64,000 nucleotides of DNA from Methanosarcina barkeri 3 (GCF_000970305.1 NZ_CP009517.1:1922001-1986000); one strand, 5' to 3'. Numbered from the stretch's first letter, positions 1 through 8,543 are shown. The notes: a model not told the origin generated them from the letters alone. Numbers and translations: made by a program.

Positions 1-519
1 GGGTCGATCTTTATTATTTATAATTACAACAAAATTTTCTGACTGGCACAATCCTGCATTAATTAAAGCTCTTTCTAGTAAGTTGTCTAAGTTTGTCGAA
101 AAGACCATTTTAATGAAGCCATTTCTTATTAGTTGGACTAAATGACCATATCCTTCAGAAGGATTTTTGTTTTCCAATAAATGTTTTTTAAGAATTAAAT
201 ATCGATCACTGTCTCCTAATTTTTTCCAAGTTTCAAAAAAATAAGTACGTTTTTCTTGGTTAATTTTTTCATTTAGATATTCTGCAAATTCTTTATTTTC
301 TTGATCAGCTTCTTTAATTTTATCTTCCCAATAATCAAGATCTGACTTAGTAGCATGAGATTTCAATACATCATCAACAATTTTCATCAAATTTGAGCAT
401 CCAGAATTTATGGATGCTCCAGCTCCGAGGAACAAAATATATGGGTCAGCGCCTGCTTTTTTTCTTGAAACCATGTGATTGGCTAAAGCTCTTATATGAT
501 CAGACATATGGCGTATCAT
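1..519 (-). CDS. SIR2-like domain protein, 5' part only
   Basis: The reverse strand is open from an ATG at 519 (or 507, the same frame 12 bases later) to the window edge, about 170 residues with no stop. An in-frame TAA lies just upstream of the first ATG. Near residue 30 it has FLGAGAS, the glycine-rich NAD-binding start of SIR2-type folds, and near residue 145 FSTNLDNLLE, the TN-D-x-LLE motif typical of SIR2-like proteins found in defence genes and NAD hydrolases. The middle is charged and helical. The C-terminal part, which would show an effector or sensor domain, lies outside the window. Function as a defence protein is inference; the SIR2-like fold assignment rests on the two motifs. Confidence 0.7.
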   Translation of the reverse strand, partial: MIRHMSDHIRALANHMVSRKKAGADPYILFLGAGASINSGCSNLMKIVDDVLKSHATKSDLDYWEDKIKEADQENKEFAEYLNEKINQEKRTYFFETWKKLGDSDRYLILKKHLLENKNPSEGYGHLVQLIRNGFIKMVFSTNLDNLLERALINAGLCQSENFVVIINNKDRP

Positions 520-665
520 CTTCCGTGCTTAGAATTCCAAAATCAAATGAGAGATACTAATTCAAAAATTTTGTCATTTTTCACATTTCTAATAACAAAT
601 TTCTCATAATATTAACATAAAAACTGTTCTGAGTAAAAAAGTATTTATTTCAGTCGAATGCTCCG

Positions 666-796
666 CTAGCTTGCAGGCTGTCCGACAATTACCTTCAGTA
701 ATAAAAGAATTCCTTTTTTAATTTAAAGGTCTGATTTGCTTCTTTTTAGCACTTTTTATTACTACCAATAATTGTCTGACAGCCTGCTTGCTGCTA
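666..796. repeat. MITE-like element with terminal inverted repeats
   Basis: The arms 666-691 and 769-796 are imperfect inverted repeats around the core GCAGGCTGTCNGACAATTA, with an AT-rich interior of about 77 bases and no ORF. A related interior (CAGTAATAAA, then T-runs and ATTTAAAGGT) recurs at about 31445-31580. It may be a non-autonomous insertion element. The rest of 520-989 shows no gene. Confidence 0.5.
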
Positions 797-989
797 GAAT
801 GGAAAATTTTACGGCAACTATTGAAGATAATATAATTTCTCAATTTCGTTTCCAGTTATTAACCTCTGCTTAAACTAAATTACTTAAGGTTATTATTTCC
901 TTTAACGGAATTTGGAACGGTGGTGCAAACATACCCGTTGCTTGCAGCAGGCTACGCCAGCGCAACTTTGATTATTGTGGTTGTAATTT

Positions 990-2207
990 TTAATTTTCCG
1001 CTGGATACCGGACAAACACTGCAAGAATGGGACACAACATCGTAGGAATAATCAACAGAAACATTGCGTCCGAAAGCGATCCCATGACATCAGCAGCCCA
1101 TCCGATAATTGCGGCTCCTACTCCCCCAATACCCATACAGAGCCCGAGAATAAGTCCCGATGCAAATGCGACGTTTCCGGGGAGAAGTTCCTGCGTCATC
1201 GTAACTGATGTCACATAGCAGAAACAGGCAAAAAACGAGTACATCATAATCCCAAAGTACATTAGCCAGCCGTCAGCAAGAAAAATAAGGGCAAACAATG
1301 GTACTGCGCATAAAAGACCCAGAACGAGCATCAGTTTACGCCCGTAACGATCCGAGAAATACCCGCCTGCAATCTGGCCCGCAACTCCAAAGAACAGCAT
1401 AATCGTGACAATAAAAGATGTTGTCACCGTATCAAATTCTCTATGTTCTAGAGTTAGAAGTGTTGGCAGATAAGTAATCAGTCCCATGTATGCCCAGGCT
1501 CGAAGAGAGCAGATTACCACAACCAACCCTGCAGGAATCCACCAGAATTTTTTCTTCTCTGCAAGCTGACTTTTAACTGTCCTGACTGGTTTTTCAAAAA
1601 CTTCTTTGTTTAGATATCGGATGTCATTTCGGTAAATCCATGCAGCACCTATAATACCCGGAATCACCATCCATATAATTGATGGAAGACCGGCAAATTC
1701 AATCAAAACTCCTGCAATAAACGGTCCAAGAGAATAGCTAATGCTGCCGCTTGTTGTGAATATTGAGGTGTACATTCCCCTTTTGACAGGAGAGCTTAAT
1801 CGGTAAACAAGATCCATTGCTGAAGGATGGAACAATGCATGGCCGATTGCAGCTCCCATTACCATCATAAGAAGTACCAGATAACTTTTTGTGAAAACCG
1901 TAAGACATATGCCAGTACTACCAATTAAAACGCACAGAGGAACACTTGCACGCCATCCGGTTTTATCGCTGTAGAGACCGACAAACGGTTGGGTTACTGA
2001 GGATACAACATTAAATGCCGTGACAATAAGGCCGGCAAGAAAATAGGACAGGCCCATAGTGTCAATCAGGAGTGGGAGGATAATCGGAAGTATCGGGGTA
2101 TAGAGGTCTATGAGAAAATGTCCGGTGATTACCCCTGTGAGTTTTTTGTTAACGTTTTCAGTAATTGTAATCCCTTCTTGAAAATATTGTAATTTTTGAT
2201 ACAGCAT
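990..2207 (-). CDS. MFS transporter, fosmidomycin-resistance-like exporter
   Basis: A 12-helix major facilitator. The first helix region GHFLIDLYTPILPIILPLL resembles the start of the Fsr/fosmidomycin-resistance group of MFS exporters. A loop FVGLYSDKTG and its second-half counterpart GGYFSDRYGRK are the paired MFS A-motifs. A reading frame extends up to 2264 with a TTG, but conservation begins later, so the ATG at 2207 or a start slightly downstream is more likely. It lies just downstream, on the same strand, of a decayed binding-protein gene and a SAM methyltransferase, and next to an oppositely oriented ABC importer. Export of a small molecule made or modified by the neighbouring methyltransferases is an inference from context. 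Confidence 0.8.
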   Translation of the reverse strand: MLYQKLQYFQEGITITENVNKKLTGVITGHFLIDLYTPILPIILPLLIDTMGLSYFLAGLIVTAFNVVSSVTQPFVGLYSDKTGWRASVPLCVLIGSTGICLTVFTKSYLVLLMMVMGAAIGHALFHPSAMDLVYRLSSPVKRGMYTSIFTTSGSISYSLGPFIAGVLIEFAGLPSIIWMVIPGIIGAAWIYRNDIRYLNKEVFEKPVRTVKSQLAEKKKFWWIPAGLVVVICSLRAWAYMGLITYLPTLLTLEHREFDTVTTSFIVTIMLFFGVAGQIAGGYFSDRYGRKLMLVLGLLCAVPLFALIFLADGWLMYFGIMMYSFFACFCYVTSVTMTQELLPGNVAFASGLILGLCMGIGGVGAAIIGWAADVMGSLSDAMFLLIIPTMLCPILAVFVRYPAEN

Positions 2208-2274
2208 CTCAATAACGTGGGCAATTGCTCGGATTAATGGAATAAGCCCTGGCAATTGTCCCAATTGAACACAT

Positions 2275-2490
2275 TCACTTAAGGTGGATTTTTGATGTCG
2301 GGACCGTCAGCTCATTTGGGTATATCTCAAACCCGGTTACATTAGAACTGAGAGCAAAAACATCTGTACCATAGAAAACGGAATTAACGGCACTTCTTTT
2401 TGAGTCAATATTGCAACCGCATATTCACAACGGTATATTCACAACCGTATATTCGCCGGTTTTGTAAACGCTGGCCACAAATAAGACCCT
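2275..2490 (-). pseudogene. Remnant of a third ABC substrate-binding protein
   Basis: Read on the minus strand, 2275-2395 encodes VFYGTDVFALSSNVTGFEIY, then PNELTVP and a stop. This matches the C-termini of the intact binding proteins at 4218-5804 (VFYANEIYALSSNVTGFEMY) and 6151-7713. Just before it QKEVPLIP appears in another frame, matching QKDAVLLP. At about 2432-2470 the segment VYKTGEYTVV matches the central VYKTDDYTVV of the second intact protein. The roughly 300 codons between these segments are gone and frames are broken, so this is an internally deleted pseudogene lying between the methyltransferase and the MFS gene. Confidence 0.75.
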
Positions 2491-2581
2491 GATCTTCGCG
2501 TTTTCTATGTGATAATCTTCAGAATAAAATAGAGTGAATGAGGAAGTCCCCTGCAGGTATTTAAGGCCTTAAGTCAACAAT

Positions 2582-2700
2582 TTGATTATACAAAACTATG
2601 AAGAGTCAGAAAAGATTAATCAAATCCGACTTACGAAGAGTCAAATCAAGGTTGACTTACGAAGAACCAAAAAAGATTAATCAAGTCTGACTTATTTTCT
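2582..2700. repeat. Degenerate tandem repeat at 3' end of methyltransferase gene
   Basis: Three to four imperfect units (GACTTACGAAGA plus AAAAGATTAATCAAGT variants). The first unit on the minus strand includes the last codons and stop of the methyltransferase gene. Confidence 0.7.
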
Positions 2701-3397
2701 TTGCAAGAATCATATGCGGAGGCTGGATATACCCTGCTGAATGACCGGACGGATCATTCCGTTCCAAAAAGGCATCATAATCTTCCAAGAACCTCCATGA
2801 AACAGCCTCAAAACCATGGGATTGTGCAAGGGAGGTTATCCTCTCAGGTGTATTGTTTTTCGCAAGGGGCAGGTTCGGCTTAACACCAGAATACAACTCA
2901 TTAAATCTGTCATTACGACTACTTTCCTTCTCTGTCCCGTCAGGGTTCTGGAACCACAAACCATCAATTATCATCATGAGGCCACCGTCTTTTAAAAGCC
3001 TGGAGCACTCATTTATAAACTTGTCCGGTTGAGGCAGGGTCCAGAGAAGATATTTGCTCAAAACGAAATCATACTCTCCATCACATAGAGGAATTTCTTC
3101 TGCATCTCCCTGTACTAAAGAAACATCTACTCCTTTTTTTCGGGCATTTTCCGCTGCTTTTTCAAGCATATTTTCTGACAAATCCACACCGGTTACATCA
3201 TGCCCCATGGAGGCAAGAGAGATTGCAAGAATTCCAGGACCTGTTCCTATTTCTACTGCACGGATTTTTTTATCCGTTAGCAGTATTTCATAAAACAGAG
3301 ATTTCCAAATCTCCATTTCTTCATCCATACATTTGGCATATTCCGTATGATAATCAGAACTTCTGTAGTCCCAGTATTCTAAAATTTTATCCTTCAT
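2681..3397 (-). CDS. Class I SAM-dependent methyltransferase
   Basis: A 238-residue Rossmann-fold methyltransferase counted from MKDKILEYW. Motif I is VEIGTGPG at about residues 48-55, the acidic residue ending strand 2 is in VTGVDLSENML, and a later QGDAEEIP fits motif III. It is a paralogue of the gene at 7725-8417, which starts MKDKITEHW, so the start is set at 3397. The frame stays open upstream to 3523 only because a 7-codon unit has been tandemly copied, giving several alternative in-frame ATG or GTG starts. It sits divergently from the ABC operon. The methyl acceptor is unknown; association with the transporter suggests a small molecule. Confidence 0.8.
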   Translation of the reverse strand: MKDKILEYWDYRSSDYHTEYAKCMDEEMEIWKSLFYEILLTDKKIRAVEIGTGPGILAISLASMGHDVTGVDLSENMLEKAAENARKKGVDVSLVQGDAEEIPLCDGEYDFVLSKYLLWTLPQPDKFINECSRLLKDGGLMMIIDGLWFQNPDGTEKESSRNDRFNELYSGVKPNLPLAKNNTPERITSLAQSHGFEAVSWRFLEDYDAFLERNDPSGHSAGYIQPPHMILAKKISQT

Positions 3398-3523
3398 CTC
3401 TGATATTCCATCTTTCACTTCTAATATTCCATCTGTCATTTCCAGTGTTTCACCTGTCATTTCTAGTGTTTCACCTGTCATTTCTAGTGTTTCACCTGTC
3501 ATTTCTACTGTTCCACCTGTCAT
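3398..3523 (-). repeat. 21-bp tandem repeat, in frame with methyltransferase start
   Basis: Six 21-bp units precede the likely start codon, encoding MTGGTVE, MTGETLE three times, MTDGILE and VKDGISE. They grade into the gene's own first seven codons MKDKILE. Most units carry an ATG and a GGTGA sequence about 10 bases before the next ATG, so each could act as a start with a ribosome-binding site. Confidence 0.8.
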
Positions 3524-4217
3524 TTCTATTCCTCAAACAAACTTGGCACCAAACCGTTTCTATCCGGAATAACATTGTTATCCAGAGCGATATTATGTTT
3601 GTAACATGATTAATTTGGATTAACGGCACCTCATCCCGAATAAAGGCCTTAACCTCTTATATTTGCATAATGATGAGCGAATTCGAAAGCCTGTATAGTA
3701 ATCTGTGATTTGGGTATCTTTTTATAGAATTATATTTTATTGTGTATGAATAAAACAATATGTAGTATTACTATTTATAATAATAATTTGCTTAACTCAT
3801 CATAATTAACAATATATTAATAGTTATGCATTTTATTTCCTAATTTAACTGAGATAAATAACGATTAAGTCATACATCTATTCTGCATAATATTATTCTG
3901 AATGGTAAAAATAAATAAAGTGATCTAAATGGAGGACGCTGCATCCTGAAAAAGCTCTCTTAGATTAAAAACGAGTTATCAAACCCAGGAATGGTGTAGT
4001 TCGGTTAGACCTGCAACATAACATCTGCCAGGTCACATATACGACTTACTGAACAGTTTTTGTTTCAAATAAAATTTGTACTTAATCACACTTACTGGAT
4101 AGGTATGGAATAAAATCACGCACTTTAAATATACAGATATAAAATAAAATCACACACTTTAAATATACTCCTCATATTCTAGTTAAAAATAATGTTAATA
4201 AACTAAATATTTATGTA
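3524..4217. other. AT-rich divergent intergenic region upstream of ABC operon
   Basis: About 690 bases between the methyltransferase and the first binding protein. No ORF or RNA gene is supported. It holds the duplicated promoter-like sequence listed separately near its right end. Confidence 0.5.
4110..4168 (+). promoter_or_regulatory. Duplicated 25-bp promoter-like sequence before first binding protein
   Basis: Two near-identical 25-base direct repeats (4110-4134 and 4144-4168) differ at one base and are spaced 34 bases apart. Each contains ATAAAATCAC followed by CACTTTAAATATA. The TTTAAATATA part resembles an archaeal TATA box, and the second copy lies 50-60 bases before the start codon. 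It could be a tandem promoter or a duplicated operator. No known regulator site is recognised. Confidence 0.5.
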
Positions 4218-5804
4218 TTGGTGTTAATAATGAAATTTAATGCACAAAAAACAAAAGTTTCCATCCCTACTGTTGCTGTAATTCTAATTGTAGCATTGCT
4301 CTGTGCAGGATGTGTTGATACTGGGGAGGCGTCTAAAGAAAAAGTTCTCCGCGTAGTTTTTAATGAAGGTCCTGATACCGGGGGCAGTCTTGATCCTGCC
4401 AACGGCTGGACAGGGTGGTATGTCCATCAGGCAGGCATCTATGAAACATTGTTTTACTACGATGCAGACATGAACCTTATGCCTAAACTCGCATCCGGAT
4501 ACAAACAATTAAACGATACCGAGTGGGAAATTCAGCTCCGTAAGGATGTAACCTTCCACGACGGAACAAAAATGGATGCAGATGCGGTGCTCTTTTCGCT
4601 AAAAAGAGTGCTTGATCCGTCAAACAGCAGGTCATCAGAGTACTCTTTCATTAAAGATGTACGAAAGACTGGTGAGTACACTATTGTCATTGAAACTAAT
4701 GATGTCTATGCTCCATTAATTTCATCTCTTGTAGACCCTGTCATGTCTATAGTCAGTCCTAAAATCGTTGATGCGGACAAACAGCCGGATGGGACCGGTC
4801 CTTTCAAGTTTGTTTCCTTCGAACCGGGTGCAAGCCTTGAAGTCGAAAAGAACCCTAGTTACTGGGACGGCGAGGCCAAAGTTGACCGTATACTCATTCA
4901 GTACAACAAAGACAGTACGGCAAGAACAATGCTGATAAAATCAGGAGATGTCGACATTTCCAGAGATCCTCTCCAGAGCGAGTATTCGGCACTTAAGAGT
5001 AACCCTGATATAAACGTCACTTCCAAAGAAACACTGCGGACTTATTTCCTGTATATAAATGGCGGCAAAGCCCCATTCAATGACACCAGAGTCCGCCAGG
5101 CCCTCTTTTATGCGATCAACCGCCAGGAAATCGTTGATACAGCACTCGAAGGAGTTTCCGGTATACCGGCAAAGGGAATATTCACAAATACCATGCCCTG
5201 GAACGCAAACAATCAGATTGAATCCTACGACTATAACCCTGAAAAGGCTCTGGAACTCTTCGAAGAAGCAGGAATCACGAAAGGCACGGATGGTAAGCTG
5301 TACTACAACGGAAAACCATTCATGATTGACATCCAGACCTATACAAAACGTGCAGCTCTTCAGCCGAGTGCGGAAATCCTCGCTTCACAGCTAGAAAAAA
5401 TTGGCATTACCTCAACTGTGACAATTCTGGACAATGCTGCACTTACGGAAAACGCTGTTGCAGGAACTTATGACCTCTCACTTGCCGCGTGGAGCACTGC
5501 ACCTACCGGGGACCCGGACTACTTCCTCTCAAGCCATTACCTCTCAACAGGCAACTACGCGTCCAAATGGCTCCGCTATTCCAATCCTCAGGTAGATAAG
5601 TGGATTCTTGAAGCAAGAACCGAAACTGACGAAAAGAAACGTGCTGAGCTGTATGATAAAATCCAGATACAGATTCAGAAAGATGCAGTATTACTGCCCG
5701 TTTTCTATGCCAACGAAATTTATGCACTGTCATCAAATGTGACAGGCTTTGAGATGTATCCAAACGAGTATACAATCATCACCAAGGACATCGGATTTGC
5801 ATAA
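4218..5804 (+). CDS. Peptide/nickel-type ABC substrate-binding lipoprotein (copy 1)
   Basis: A periplasmic-type SBP of the family 5 extracellular solute-binding class (OppA/DppA/NikA), 528 residues. A hydrophobic signal segment ends in LCAGC, a lipobox-like site that would leave a lipid-modified Cys near residue 32. Family 5 hallmarks follow: PKLASGYKQLNDTEWEIQLR, then VTFHDGT and PDGTGPFKF. The start is a TTG at 4218 or an ATG at 4230; the paralogue begins MVLRTKL, which matches the TTG form MVLIMKF. It is close to the second binding protein and probably duplicated from it. The ligand (peptide, metal or metal chelate) cannot be read from sequence. Confidence 0.85.
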   Translation: MVLIMKFNAQKTKVSIPTVAVILIVALLCAGCVDTGEASKEKVLRVVFNEGPDTGGSLDPANGWTGWYVHQAGIYETLFYYDADMNLMPKLASGYKQLNDTEWEIQLRKDVTFHDGTKMDADAVLFSLKRVLDPSNSRSSEYSFIKDVRKTGEYTIVIETNDVYAPLISSLVDPVMSIVSPKIVDADKQPDGTGPFKFVSFEPGASLEVEKNPSYWDGEAKVDRILIQYNKDSTARTMLIKSGDVDISRDPLQSEYSALKSNPDINVTSKETLRTYFLYINGGKAPFNDTRVRQALFYAINRQEIVDTALEGVSGIPAKGIFTNTMPWNANNQIESYDYNPEKALELFEEAGITKGTDGKLYYNGKPFMIDIQTYTKRAALQPSAEILASQLEKIGITSTVTILDNAALTENAVAGTYDLSLAAWSTAPTGDPDYFLSSHYLSTGNYASKWLRYSNPQVDKWILEARTETDEKKRAELYDKIQIQIQKDAVLLPVFYANEIYALSSNVTGFEMYPNEYTIITKDIGFA

Positions 5805-6150
5805 ATTTGCAGGAGGAAATGAGGAAAACTGCCGTTTGCAGACAGCAGATTTGATGTTATTTGTAGAAAGGTGTGCTTCCGAGGGGAGATCAGTGAAGGA
5901 TAGATCAGTGAAGGATAAAGCTTACGTGGCGAAGTCCTAAACCATCTCTCCTTTTTACGATAACATGCCGTGAACAATATCTGAAATCAGATGGTGTCTG
6001 AAAACGGATACTTTCAAGGGTTTTTCATTCCGGAAAAGATCAGTGAAGTGAATAATGAATATTGATGTTTTTTTATCCGGGCTGGAAATTACGATATGCC
6101 GTATTACCCAGCCGGATAATTACAATTTTTCTACTGGAAGAGGTATTGAC
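5805..6150 (+). other. Gap between the two binding-protein genes
   Basis: About 350 bases. It contains a short GGAGATCAGTGAAGGATA direct repeat (5882-5920), a strong GGAGG just after the first gene followed at once by an 11-codon ORF whose spacing is too short to trust, and the hairpin listed separately. No further gene is seen. Confidence 0.5.
6073..6119 (+). promoter_or_regulatory. Long inverted repeat in leader of second binding protein
   Basis: TTATCCGGGCTGG (6073-6085) and CCAGCCGGATAA (6108-6119) pair over 12 bases with one bulge around a loop of about 22 bases, followed by a T-rich tract. It lies 31 bases before the start codon and could be a transcript hairpin, an attenuator or a protein-binding palindrome. 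Confidence 0.5.
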
Positions 6151-7713
6151 ATGGTGTTAAGGACAAAGTTATCATTTGCCTGCACGACAGTTTTTTTTAT
6201 TGCAGTCGTCATCTGTTCGGGTTGTGTTCAGACAGAGGGTTCTGAAGAAAAAGTTCTTCGCGTGGCTCTCACAACTGGCCCTGATACAGGAGGAAGCCTT
6301 GATCCTTCTATTTCATGGGAAGGTTGGCCGATGAGAAGAACCGGAATATATGAGACTCTCTTCTCTTACGACGAAAATATGAATCTCCAGCCTGAACTTG
6401 CAACAGGTTATAAACAGTTAAATGATACAAAATGGGAAATTCAGCTCCGCAGGAACGTAACCTTCCATGACGGAACTATAATGGACGCCGATGCCGTGAT
6501 TTATTCCATCAACAGAGTTCTTGACTCCTCAAACAGCAGGTCATCAGAATACTCTTTTATCAAAAACGTCTACAAAACCGATGACTACACAGTCGTCGTT
6601 GAAACAAACGAATCATATGCACCAATTATTCTCATGTTCACAGACACCATCATGTCAATTGTAAGTCCTGATGCAGAAAACCTTGATACCGAACCTGTCG
6701 GAACTGGACCATACAAATTTGTCTCGTTCGAACCGGGTGCCAGTATAGAACTGGTAAAGAATCCTGATTACTGGGGTGAAGCGCCAAAAATTGGCAGAAT
6801 AATTATCCAGTACAGCAAAGATGCTGCTGCAAGAACTCTTCTGCTCAAATCAGGCGATGTTGACATTGCAAGGGATGTCCTGCAAAGCGAGTACGCAGCC
6901 CTTGAAGCTGACCCTGACACTAATATCGTATCCAAAGAAACGCTTAGAACCTACTTCATGTACATTAACGAAGGAAAAGCACCGTTCAACGATGTAAAGG
7001 TTCGCCAGGCACTTAATTATGCAATTGATCGGCAGGAAATCGTTGATACTGCCCTCGAAGGTGTTGCCGGCTCTCCGGCAGTTGGAATATTCCCGGACAT
7101 CATGCCCTGGAGTGCGAACGACAGGATTGAAGCTTACGAATATAACCCTGAAAAAGCCCTTGAACTCTTTGCCGAAGCGGGAATCAAGCAAGGAAATGAT
7201 GGTAAACTCTATTACAACGGTAAACCGTTCACAATTGAAATCCAGACATATACAAAACAGGCAGCGCACCAGCCAATGGCAGAAGTAATTGCCGCCCAGT
7301 TTGAAAAAATCGGCATCACCACTACAATAAAAATTGCCGAAACAAACTCAATTAATGCCGATGCAGTATCAGGAAATTATGACCTTGCACTTTATTCATG
7401 GGGTGTCGCACCTGTAGGAGACCCTGACTATTTCGTATCAAGTCACTTCCTTTCAACCGGAACTTATGCATCCACATGGCTCCGCTATTCCAATCCTCAG
7501 GTTGATGAGTGGATTCTTGAAGCAAGGGCTGAGACAGACAAAGAAAAACGTACAAAACTCTACGACATGATTCAGGAACAGGTCCAGAATGATGCGGTAC
7601 TGATCTCTATCGCATACAAGAAGGAAATTGACGGACTTTCCCCCAATCTCAAAGGTTTTGAAATTTATCCAAACGAATACACATTCATTACAAAGGAAAT
7701 GGAACTTGCCTGA
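6151..7713 (+). CDS. Peptide/nickel-type ABC substrate-binding lipoprotein (copy 2)
   Basis: A 520-residue family 5 solute-binding protein, highly similar along its whole length to the gene at 4218-5804. The signal segment ends in ICSGC, giving a lipobox-like Cys near residue 24. The ATG at 6151 has GAGGT seven bases upstream, which decides the start over an upstream ATG at 6055. Conserved blocks include EIQLRRNVTFHDGT, VGTGPYKFVSFEPGAS and FNDVKVRQALNYAIDRQEIV. It is followed after 11 bases by a methyltransferase, so the two are probably co-transcribed. Two binding proteins for one permease suggest two related ligands. Confidence 0.87.
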   Translation: MVLRTKLSFACTTVFFIAVVICSGCVQTEGSEEKVLRVALTTGPDTGGSLDPSISWEGWPMRRTGIYETLFSYDENMNLQPELATGYKQLNDTKWEIQLRRNVTFHDGTIMDADAVIYSINRVLDSSNSRSSEYSFIKNVYKTDDYTVVVETNESYAPIILMFTDTIMSIVSPDAENLDTEPVGTGPYKFVSFEPGASIELVKNPDYWGEAPKIGRIIIQYSKDAAARTLLLKSGDVDIARDVLQSEYAALEADPDTNIVSKETLRTYFMYINEGKAPFNDVKVRQALNYAIDRQEIVDTALEGVAGSPAVGIFPDIMPWSANDRIEAYEYNPEKALELFAEAGIKQGNDGKLYYNGKPFTIEIQTYTKQAAHQPMAEVIAAQFEKIGITTTIKIAETNSINADAVSGNYDLALYSWGVAPVGDPDYFVSSHFLSTGTYASTWLRYSNPQVDEWILEARAETDKEKRTKLYDMIQEQVQNDAVLISIAYKKEIDGLSPNLKGFEIYPNEYTFITKEMELA

Positions 7714-7724
7714 GGGATTAAAAA

Positions 7725-8417
7725 ATGAAAGACAAAATTACAGAACACTGGAACAAGATTAGTCCGAATTATCGGAAAATGTATCGTGACCACCTTGATG
7801 AAGAGATTCTCCTGATGCAAAAACTCTTTTCAGAGAAGCTGCCAGCTGGTAAGAAACTCAATGTCCTTGATATTGGAACAGGGCCTGGCATCCAGGCATT
7901 TGTTTTTGCCGAAATGGGACACAATGTTACTGCTCTTGACATCTCGGAAGAGATGCTTGCACGTGCAAAAGAAGGGGCAAAGGACCGCAATTTGTCAATC
8001 AGGTTTGTTGCAGGTGACGGAGAAAACCTGCCTTTTGAAGATTGTATGTTCGATATTATCGTAAACATGCACCTTCTCTGGACGCTAACGGACCATGACA
8101 AGTTCTTCAGTGAATGCCTGAGAGTCCTGGTGCCAGGGGGCAGAATTCTTGCAATCGATGGCCAATGGTTCCAGCCAGGATACGTCCCAAACAGAAATTA
8201 CAACCCGGAAGAAAGAAATCATGATGAGTTAATTGAATATCTTCCGCTTTATGACAGTAACTCACCTGAAATGGTTACAGCCATCATGGAAAATAACGGG
8301 TTTTTCGAGGTCTCCTGTAAATCTCTTCCCGAGTATGCAGAGTATATGAAAAGATGCGATCCGGAAGGTTATGACTATTTATCTGTCCCGTATCTTGCCA
8401 CCGGAATAAAACATTGA
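7725..8417 (+). CDS. Class I SAM-dependent methyltransferase (copy 2)
   Basis: A 230-residue methyltransferase, paralogous to the one at 2681-3397. Motif I LDIGTGPG is at residues 48-55, strand-2 acid in VTALDISEEML, then AGDGENLPF, and a shared NMHLLWTL and DGQWFQPGY region that both paralogues keep, which is probably the substrate pocket. It lies between the binding protein and the permeases of an ABC importer, 11 bases after the former. This strict placement makes modification of the transported compound, or of a compound exported to capture it, the simplest idea. No acceptor is identifiable. Confidence 0.82.
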   Translation: MKDKITEHWNKISPNYRKMYRDHLDEEILLMQKLFSEKLPAGKKLNVLDIGTGPGIQAFVFAEMGHNVTALDISEEMLARAKEGAKDRNLSIRFVAGDGENLPFEDCMFDIIVNMHLLWTLTDHDKFFSECLRVLVPGGRILAIDGQWFQPGYVPNRNYNPEERNHDELIEYLPLYDSNSPEMVTAIMENNGFFEVSCKSLPEYAEYMKRCDPEGYDYLSVPYLATGIKH

Positions 8418-8427
8418 GGAATAAAAA

Positions 8428-8524
8428 ATGGAAGACAAAATTGCAGACGACGAATATAACGCATTTTTGCTGGAACATGGTCGGATATGTAGCCCCATAC
8501 CTCGTTTCTACAAGGAAGCGTTAA
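8428..8524 (+). pseudogene. Micro-remnant of a third methyltransferase
   Basis: After the second methyltransferase the sequence restarts with a near copy of that gene's start (ATAAAAAATG, then MEDKI). It then passes directly to DDEYNAFLLEHG, like EDYDAFLERND near the C-terminus of the first methyltransferase. After a frame change it reads GYVAPYLVSTRKR and a stop, matching the end of these proteins (GYIQPPHMILAKK). Some 190 internal codons are missing. In the original frame the stop overlaps the permease start at 8544. Confidence 0.6.
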
Positions 8525-8543
8525 GCTTGTCGAGGGTACTGCA

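Noticed and set aside
3986-4012. tRNA-like GGTGTAGTTCGGTTAGAC sequence
   Set aside because: It resembles a tRNA D-arm, but no anticodon stem, T-arm or acceptor pairing follows, so no tRNA is called.
5821-5853. 11-codon ORF behind GGAGG after binding protein 1
   Set aside because: Spacing between GGAGG and ATG is only a base or two; not convincing as a leader peptide.
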